This document shows, piece after piece, positions 5,733 through 11,448 of a stretch of DNA of 11,448 bases (positions are counted from its first letter, which is position 1; each line of letters starts with the position of its first letter). Where the stretch lies: the NCBI GenBank assembly GCA_002377605.1, contig DFQD01000087.1:1-11448 (forward strand). Direction: 5' to 3'. Origin of the DNA: Gammaproteobacteria bacterium UBA3498 (GTDB lineage: Bacteria > Pseudomonadota > Gammaproteobacteria > Pseudomonadales > Pseudohongiellaceae). Under the pieces are notes generated by a model, which was not told the DNA's origin, did not search any database, and saw only the letters and a list, made by a program, of their open reading frames with translations. The position numbers and the translations under genes were made by a program.

Positions 5733-7436
5733 ATGTTCAAACATTGGCGCCTGTATTTGGTGCTGTTTGTCATGTTCTTGTGTGTAGTGGCTATTGCCTG
5801 GAAGGTTAGTATATTGCATATCACTGATCGTGATTTCTTACAGGATCAGGGAGATGCTCGTACAATTCGAACAGTTCCGCTGGTTGCCAATCGGGGATTA
5901 ATTACGGATCGCAACGGCGAACCTCTTGCGGTGAGTACTCCAGTGCAATCTATTTGGGTAAATCCAAGCGAGATGGCAGAAGAAGATGCAGCAATTGCAA
6001 TCTTGGCGCAGGAGCTAGAATTAAATGCTGAAGCATTAGCTAGCAACATCAAGAGTAACTCTTCGAGAGAGTTTCTCTATGTCAAACGTCGTCTCCCACC
6101 GGCAGAAGCTGATCGCATTCTTGAATTAGGGATCGATGGAGTCTACTCCCAGCAAGAATACCAAAGGTTCTACCCTCAGGGCGAGGTGACTGCTCATCTG
6201 ATTGGCTTTAGCAATGTGGACGACGTTGGTCAGGAAGGTCTGGAACTAACTTACGACGACTGGTTGCAAGGAAGACCTGGTCGACGTCAGGTAATGAAAG
6301 ATCGTCGTGGCCATATTATTGAAGAGTTAAATACCATTCAAACTGCGCAACCTGGGAAAAGTTTAGAGCTCAGTATTGATTTCCGCCTGCAAAACATCGC
6401 TTATCGAGAGCTTAAAGAAGAATTCATTATTCGCCGAGCTAAAGCCGCTTCAATCGTCGTTTTAGATGTCGATACGGGAGAAGTATTAGCGATAGCAAAT
6501 CAGCCTTCTTACAATCCTCATAACAAAGCCAATATGACTGACTTTAGCGTTCTTCGTAATCGAGCGATAACCGATGTTATTGAGCCTGGGTCTACAGTTA
6601 AAGCATTCACTATTGCTGCAGCGTTGGAGTCTGGTTTATATACTCCGGGAACGATCATCGAAACTAGTCCTGGTTGGATGATGGTTGGAGGGAACGAAGT
6701 AAAAGACCTGTTTAATTATGGAACATTAACTACAACTGGTGTGATAACCAAATCCAGCAATATTGGATCGAGCAAAATCGCATTAGATATCGGTGCCGAA
6801 CCTATTAGAGATGTGCTTGAGCGGGTGGGTTTTGGTGAAGTGTTAGGCACGGGATTTCCGGGGGAAAGATCAGGAGTTCTTCCTAACCCTCGCCGCTGGG
6901 GTCGGCACCCTACCGCAACCTTTTCGTTTGGATATGGGCTATCTGCTACTGCCTTGCAGCTAGCACAAGCTTATTCTGTTCTGGCAGACGGTGGTATCCG
7001 TAAACCAGTTTCATTACTGAAGCTGGATGAAGGTCAAGTCAGTGCTTTACCCAGAGAACAGGCTGTTAACCCGGACATAGCCAATGCAGTTCGCTCCATG
7101 TTGGGCACAGTTGTTGATGCCAGCAGAGGTGGATCGGCTTTAGAGGCAAACGTACCGTTCTACTCAGTTGCTGGTAAAACCGGAACTGCTCATGTTGTTG
7201 GAGAACAAGGATATGAAGACAACTTGCACAATTCGCTATTCGTCGGAATGGCGCCAGCATCAGATCCTGAATTTATAATCGTAGTAATAGTTAATGAGCC
7301 AAAAGGTGAAGAGCACTATGGGGGTCAGGTTGCAGCTCCAGTTTTTTCCCGAGTAGCAGCAGGTGCATTGCGCATTCTGAATATTTCTCCAGACTCTATT
7401 CCTAAAGAACAATCATTGGAACTTTCTGCTTTGTAA
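5733..7436 (+). CDS. ftsI: Peptidoglycan D,D-transpeptidase FtsI (PBP3)
   Basis: FtsI is the class B penicillin-binding protein that cross-links septal peptidoglycan in complex with FtsW. From ATG 5733 it has 567 residues (E. coli 588). A short basic N-terminus precedes the single membrane helix (about residues 6-25). The non-catalytic domain starts at RGLITDRNGEPLAVS. Transpeptidase motifs are complete: S287-T-V-K290 with the catalytic serine, S341-S-N343, and K482-T-G484. The frame is open to a GTG at 5709 (575 residues, overlapping ftsL by 8 bp). I prefer ATG 5733 because GGAG at 5721-5724 sits 8 nt upstream. murE begins 2 nt after the stop. Confidence 0.96.
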   Translation: MFKHWRLYLVLFVMFLCVVAIAWKVSILHITDRDFLQDQGDARTIRTVPLVANRGLITDRNGEPLAVSTPVQSIWVNPSEMAEEDAAIAILAQELELNAEALASNIKSNSSREFLYVKRRLPPAEADRILELGIDGVYSQQEYQRFYPQGEVTAHLIGFSNVDDVGQEGLELTYDDWLQGRPGRRQVMKDRRGHIIEELNTIQTAQPGKSLELSIDFRLQNIAYRELKEEFIIRRAKAASIVVLDVDTGEVLAIANQPSYNPHNKANMTDFSVLRNRAITDVIEPGSTVKAFTIAAALESGLYTPGTIIETSPGWMMVGGNEVKDLFNYGTLTTTGVITKSSNIGSSKIALDIGAEPIRDVLERVGFGEVLGTGFPGERSGVLPNPRRWGRHPTATFSFGYGLSATALQLAQAYSVLADGGIRKPVSLLKLDEGQVSALPREQAVNPDIANAVRSMLGTVVDASRGGSALEANVPFYSVAGKTGTAHVVGEQGYEDNLHNSLFVGMAPASDPEFIIVVIVNEPKGEEHYGGQVAAPVFSRVAAGALRILNISPDSIPKEQSLELSAL

Positions 7437-7438
7437 CG

Positions 7439-8980
7439 ATGAACACGGCTGAGAATTTAAATTCACAGGCATCAATATTGGATCTTATCGAAGGGATAAA
7501 AGAATTAAGTGACACTGAAAAAAGCGCCCTCGAAGTAGTTGTAAGTGGTGTGCAAATGGATAGTCGATTACTGCAGAAGGGAGATCTATTTATTGCCTGC
7601 TTTGGAAGAAATCACGATGCACGAAACTATATTGATCAGGCTATTAAAGATGGTTGCAGTGCGGTATTCGCAGAATCTGATAACAACTGGCAAGGGATAG
7701 AATTTAGGGAAAATGTCCCTGTAATTGCGATTGACAACCTTTCAGCACATATAAGTGAAATTTCAGCAAGATTTTATAACCAACCAAGCACGAAGCTTTC
7801 CGTAATTGGAATTACAGGAACCAATGGTAAAACAAGTTGCAGTCAGTTTATTGCGCAATCATTAACCGAGCTTGGGTTCAGATGTGGTGTTATTGGAACC
7901 TTGGGTTACGGAATCTGCGGTGAGTTAAAGGAAACGCAGTTAACAACTCCCGATGCTGTCTTTACCCAGATGGCATTAGCGGAAATGGCAAGTCAAAGCA
8001 TTGATCCGGTTGTTATGGAAGTTTCTTCTGTTGGGTTGCATCAAAAGCGAGTTCGATCTGTGGAATTCAATTCAGCAATCTTTACTAATCTTACTCGCGA
8101 CCATCTTGATTATCATGAATCGATGGAAGTTTATGGTGAAAACAAGAAAAAGCTTTTCACTATGCCTGGTTTAGCCGCAGCAATCATTAATCTCGACGAT
8201 CCGTTTGCTTTTTCTATCCTCAATAACATTTCTTCAGATGTGGAAATAATAACTTACAGTCTGAAAAACAAGGTTGCGACAGTATTTGCAGATTCAATCG
8301 CGCTCACACCAAGCGGCTTTAATGCATCAGTAGTTACTCCAATAGGTAACGCCAATCTTAGTGGAAAGCTAATTGGTTACTTCAATTTTAGTAATGTACT
8401 GGCAGTTATTGCAGCTTTATTGCATTACCTGGCACGACAAAAAGAAATCAGTATAGAAACAATTTGTGAAACTGTATCAAAACTACAACCAGTTGATGGC
8501 CGCATGGAAATCATTGATGGGAGCACTGAAATTACTGTAGTTGTGGACTATGCCCATACTCCCGATGGGCTACGTAGTGCTCTTATTGCGCTGAAAGATC
8601 ACTTCGCTGGAGAAATCTGGTGTGTATTTGGTTGCGGGGGTAATCGCGATAAAGGCAAGCGTCCACTCATGGGCGAGATTGCAGAGACTTTTGCAAATCG
8701 GCTCATTATTACCGATGACAATCCGCGCAATGAGCGAGGCGACGAAATCGTTGAGCATATATTAAGTGGAATCACTAATCCGGGAGCAGTTACTGTGGTT
8801 AGAGACAGGGCCGAGGCAATTAGTTTCGCTATTAAAAATGCAAATGCGAGTGATGTTGTTTTGGTAGCTGGCAAAGGCCATGAGACATATCAGGATATCG
8901 CCGGCGTGAAAAATATTTTTAGCGATGCCAAACAAGTTCGATTGGCATTACAGGAAAGAGAAAGTAAGCGGAGTAAGTAA
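7439..8980 (+). CDS. murE: UDP-MurNAc-L-Ala-D-Glu:meso-diaminopimelate ligase MurE
   Basis: MurE is the cytoplasmic ATP-dependent ligase that adds the third residue of the stem peptide. The protein has 513 residues (E. coli 495). The N-domain holds the uridine-binding stretch VQMDSRLLQKGDLFIAC. The ATP loop is T126-G-T-N-G-K131-T. Further landmarks are the TTPDAV substrate loop, the EVSSVGL and FTNLTRDHLDYHE motifs, VDYAHTPD and FGCGGNRDKGKRP. D427-N-P-R430 is the motif that selects meso-diaminopimelate rather than lysine. ATG 7439 is 2 nt past ftsI and has no clear Shine-Dalgarno of its own, so it is likely translated by coupling. Confidence 0.96.
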   Translation: MNTAENLNSQASILDLIEGIKELSDTEKSALEVVVSGVQMDSRLLQKGDLFIACFGRNHDARNYIDQAIKDGCSAVFAESDNNWQGIEFRENVPVIAIDNLSAHISEISARFYNQPSTKLSVIGITGTNGKTSCSQFIAQSLTELGFRCGVIGTLGYGICGELKETQLTTPDAVFTQMALAEMASQSIDPVVMEVSSVGLHQKRVRSVEFNSAIFTNLTRDHLDYHESMEVYGENKKKLFTMPGLAAAIINLDDPFAFSILNNISSDVEIITYSLKNKVATVFADSIALTPSGFNASVVTPIGNANLSGKLIGYFNFSNVLAVIAALLHYLARQKEISIETICETVSKLQPVDGRMEIIDGSTEITVVVDYAHTPDGLRSALIALKDHFAGEIWCVFGCGGNRDKGKRPLMGEIAETFANRLIITDDNPRNERGDEIVEHILSGITNPGAVTVVRDRAEAISFAIKNANASDVVLVAGKGHETYQDIAGVKNIFSDAKQVRLALQERESKRSK

Positions 8981-8997
8981 GCCTTTTGATTGGAACG

Positions 8998-10350
8998 ATG
9001 ATGTTATCAACTTTAGCCGAGCGATTGGGCGGCAAAAGATTTGGGGTCGATGTAGAAGTTTCTATGTTGTCTACTGATACTCGAACGCTCAAAAAGGGAG
9101 ATGCTTACCTGGCTTTGGTCGGAGAGAATTTTAATGGTAATAAATTTGTCAATGATGCATTTTCCAAGGGAGCAGTAGCCGCAATCATTTCCGAGTCTGG
9201 CTTAGAAAACTCCCAGCCATTGATTCAAGTTAAAGATACACATATTGCCTTAGGAAAAATTGCTTCTCTATCTAGGCAAAAAAGTATTGCAAAAGTCATC
9301 GCCCTTACTGGTAGTCAAGGTAAAACCACGGTCAAGGAAATGATTGGTGCAATTCTAGACTGCGAAGGTGAAACACTCATTACTCAGGCTAATCTAAATA
9401 ATACGATTGGTGTGCCTCTTACCCTTTTGCAGATAAATGAAAGTCATAAATATGCAGTGATTGAGATGGGCGCAGACTGTCATGGTGAGATCGAGTTTAG
9501 CGCCACTATAACAATGCCTGACGTAGCACTCCTAACAAATGCTAGCGCTGCTCATATTGAAGGGTTTGGAAGTCTTCAAGGAATCGTTCAGGCGAAAGGA
9601 GAAATAATTGACCCAACTCCCGAAGGTGCCAGCATCATTCTCAATGCCGATGACCCTTATGTAGATCAATGGATACAGAGAGCGGGCAATCGAAATGTGC
9701 TTTTATTTAGCGAAGGGACTTCAAGTGCTGATTGCTATGCCAAAAACATTGAAGTCGCTGAAAAGGGGGATACCAGTTTTGTTTTGCATACTCCTCAAGG
9801 TGAGGAACGAATTGGTTTAAAAGTTTTGGGCCGACACAATGTAATAAACGCCACGGCCGCGGCACTTGCCGCACAAACAAGTGGCGCAAGTCTAGCCTCG
9901 ATTAAAAAAGGTCTTGAGTCTCTTGATCCAGTTCGGCACCGACTTAATCCTATTGTTGGTTTGCGAGATTGCTGTGTTATTGATGATACCTATAACGCTA
10001 GTCCAAATTCCTTTAAGGCTGCAATTGACGTGTTGATTTCTTTCCCGGAGAAAAAAGTCTTAGTGGTCGGAGACATGAAAGAGCTAGGAACTGAGGCTGA
10101 AGACTCTCATCGACAAGTTGGAGCCTACGCTGCTGATGCGGGTGTCGAAGATCTTTGGGCAGTTGGTGAGTTAAGTAAACATACAGCCGAAGGCTTTGGG
10201 CCCAATAGCAAACTTTTTGATTCCATGCAGGAATTAATTTCTGCATGTAAATCTGTGGCAGATCATGACGTAGTGTTTTTGATAAAAGGATCTCGAGGAG
10301 CGCACATGGAAGAAGTGGTTGTGGAATTAACAGCAGGTGGGGGCGACTAA
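8998..10350 (+). CDS. murF: UDP-MurNAc-tripeptide:D-Ala-D-Ala ligase MurF
   Basis: MurF adds D-Ala-D-Ala to UDP-MurNAc-tripeptide, completing the pentapeptide in the cytoplasm. From ATG 8998 it has 450 residues (E. coli 452). The N-domain carries LSTDTRTLKKGDAYLALVGENFNG. The ATP loop is G105-S-Q-G-K109-T-T. Middle-domain landmarks are TQANLNNTIGVPLTLL, VIEMGA, AAHIEGFGSLQGIVQAKGEI and LNADD. The C-terminal domain has VIDDTYNASPNSF and VVGDMKELG. Starts are ambiguous: TTG 8986, ATG 8998 and ATG 9001 are in frame. GGA at 8992-8994 best serves 9001 or 8998. A small oddity is GADCHGEI where GANxxGEI is usual. The TAA overlaps the mraY ATG by one base. Confidence 0.96.
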   Translation: MMLSTLAERLGGKRFGVDVEVSMLSTDTRTLKKGDAYLALVGENFNGNKFVNDAFSKGAVAAIISESGLENSQPLIQVKDTHIALGKIASLSRQKSIAKVIALTGSQGKTTVKEMIGAILDCEGETLITQANLNNTIGVPLTLLQINESHKYAVIEMGADCHGEIEFSATITMPDVALLTNASAAHIEGFGSLQGIVQAKGEIIDPTPEGASIILNADDPYVDQWIQRAGNRNVLLFSEGTSSADCYAKNIEVAEKGDTSFVLHTPQGEERIGLKVLGRHNVINATAAALAAQTSGASLASIKKGLESLDPVRHRLNPIVGLRDCCVIDDTYNASPNSFKAAIDVLISFPEKKVLVVGDMKELGTEAEDSHRQVGAYAADAGVEDLWAVGELSKHTAEGFGPNSKLFDSMQELISACKSVADHDVVFLIKGSRGAHMEEVVVELTAGGGD

Positions 10351-11432
10351 TGTTAGTTTGGCTATCAGATTACCTAATGCAATACGATAACAATTTTGCA
10401 GTGCTGCAATACATAACTGTGCGTGGGATTTTTAGTGTGCTCACTGCCTTATTTGTTTCATTGATTATTGGTCCCTATATGATTCGTCGATTGAACTACC
10501 ACCAGATCGGCCAGGTAGTTCGTGATGATGGCCCGGAGACTCATTTTAGTAAAGCGGGCACGCCAACAATGGGTGGCGCGCTTATCTTAGTTAGTATTGC
10601 CGCGAGTACTTTGCTTTGGTCGGACTTAGCTAATCACTACGTTTGGATTGTTCTATTAGTAACTATGTTGTTCGGTGCAGTTGGTTGGGTTGATGATTAC
10701 CGCAAAGTTTTCGAGCAAGATTCCGCCGGACTACCTGCTAGATGGAAACTTTTTTGGCAGACAATTATTGGTCTTACTGCCGCAATCGTACTTTATTACA
10801 CCGCAATTAGTCCGATTGAAATTGAATACATTATTCCGTTTTTTAAAGACGTGGCAATCAATTTGGGAGTTCTATACGTCGTAATTAGCGCCTTTGTCAT
10901 AGTTGGTTTTAGTAACGCGGTAAATCTTACGGATGGATTAGATGGCTTAGCCATTCTGCCAACTGTAATGGTGGGCGGGGCATTGGGCATAATCGCTTAT
11001 CTAGCCGGGCACGCGGAATTTTCTGCCTACCTAAATATTCCTACTGTTTCGGGTTCGGGAGAAGTTGTAATTTTTGCTGGTGCATTGGTTGGTGCTGGTA
11101 TGGGGTTTCTATGGTTTAACACTTACCCCGCACAGATTTTTATGGGCGATGTAGGGGCTTTAGCTTTAGGTGCTGCTCTGGGAGTAATGGCTATTGTTTC
11201 GCGCCACGAAATTGTACTGTTCATTATGGGTGGCGTTTTTGTGATGGAGACCGCCTCGGTAATTTTGCAGGTTGCATCGTTTAAGTTAACCGGCAAACGA
11301 ATTTTCCGAATGGCTCCTCTGCATCATCATTTTGAATTAAAAGGATGGCCTGAGCCACGCGTAATTGTGCGCTTCTGGATTATCACCGTCATGTTAGTTC
11401 TGTTTGGATTGGCAACTTTAAAATTGCGCTAA
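10350..11432 (+). CDS. mraY: Phospho-MurNAc-pentapeptide transferase MraY
   Basis: MraY is the polytopic inner-membrane enzyme that transfers phospho-MurNAc-pentapeptide to undecaprenyl phosphate, forming lipid I. The 360-residue length equals that of E. coli MraY, and the catalytic aspartates fall at the same numbers: D115-D116 in WVDDYRKV and D267 in IFMGDVGALALG. Other family motifs are AGTPTMGG, NLTDGLDGLA, FNTYPAQ and the histidine motif APLHHHFELKGWPE. About ten hydrophobic segments alternate with these polar loops. A GGTGGGGG stretch just upstream serves as ribosome site inside the end of murF. Start and stop are coupled to both neighbours through TAATG junctions. Confidence 0.98.
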   Translation: MLVWLSDYLMQYDNNFAVLQYITVRGIFSVLTALFVSLIIGPYMIRRLNYHQIGQVVRDDGPETHFSKAGTPTMGGALILVSIAASTLLWSDLANHYVWIVLLVTMLFGAVGWVDDYRKVFEQDSAGLPARWKLFWQTIIGLTAAIVLYYTAISPIEIEYIIPFFKDVAINLGVLYVVISAFVIVGFSNAVNLTDGLDGLAILPTVMVGGALGIIAYLAGHAEFSAYLNIPTVSGSGEVVIFAGALVGAGMGFLWFNTYPAQIFMGDVGALALGAALGVMAIVSRHEIVLFIMGGVFVMETASVILQVASFKLTGKRIFRMAPLHHHFELKGWPEPRVIVRFWIITVMLVLFGLATLKLR

Positions 11433-11448
11433 TGACTGACAGGTTGCG
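11432..11448 (+). CDS. murD: Start of the next cluster gene, probably murD (partial)
   Basis: ATG 11432-11434 shares its A with the mraY stop codon (TAATG, the same junction as murF-mraY) and opens MTDRL before the window ends. Gammaproteobacterial dcw order places murD, the UDP-MurNAc-L-Ala:D-Glu ligase, directly after mraY. Five residues cannot confirm this, so the name rests on gene order. Confidence 0.45.

Noticed and set aside
1..11448. CRISPR arrays, insertion sequences, tRNA genes, prophage or toxin-antitoxin genes
   Set aside because: I saw no spaced repeats of CRISPR length, no transposase motifs or terminal repeats, and no tRNA-like cloverleaf; the region is core chromosome.

Overview
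This window is a chromosomal segment from a gammaproteobacterium with moderate-to-low GC (about the low 40s percent, judged by eye). It carries the first half of the division and cell wall (dcw) cluster plus the genes normally found just upstream of it. The evidence is the gene set and order: lpoA divergent from rsmI, a type A RNase P RNA gene between rsmI and mraZ (as in pseudomonads and relatives), then mraZ-rsmH-ftsL-ftsI-murE-murF-mraY leading into murD. The DNPR motif of MurE indicates meso-diaminopimelate peptidoglycan, as expected for a Gram-negative. MraY matches the E. coli protein in length and in catalytic residue numbering. I cannot name the genus.

Layout. Bases 1-150 (minus strand) hold the 5' part of what looks like a yraN (UPF0102) gene, frameshifted in a short A-run and cut by the window edge. 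Bases 177-2027 (minus) encode the outer-membrane lipoprotein LpoA. A divergent intergenic region of about 110 bp follows and contains a terminator-like hairpin. rsmI (2138-2983) and rnpB (about 3039-3417) come next on the plus strand. The roughly 300-bp stretch from 3418 to 3723 has no gene. It holds an AT-rich inverted repeat, three CAAGATC heptamers, a weak hairpin, a good sigma-70-type promoter and a helically phased array of TGG repeats that fits an MraZ operator just ahead of mraZ. From 3724 to the end all genes are on the plus strand and tightly packed, with gaps of a few bases to about 20 bp or overlapping stop/start codons. The one exception is the 227-bp gap between rsmH and ftsL, which contains an unrecognised 58-codon small ORF with its own Shine-Dalgarno sequence.

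How the genes work together. MraZ is the autoregulator of the cluster and RsmH methylates 16S rRNA. FtsL and FtsI (PBP3) are inner-membrane components of the septal peptidoglycan machinery. MurE, MurF and, beyond the edge, MurD build UDP-MurNAc-pentapeptide, and MraY transfers it to undecaprenyl phosphate to make lipid I. LpoA on the other strand activates a class A penicillin-binding protein from the outer membrane. RsmI and RsmH both modify 16S rRNA near C1402, so the two enzymes that methylate this one nucleotide flank rnpB and mraZ here.

Most of the window is conserved and ordinary. The items worth a second look are the small ORF at 5155-5331, the frame-broken yraN, the phased MraZ-type operator, the CAAGATC trio and the repeated TTTTTGCCGA element in and near rsmI.
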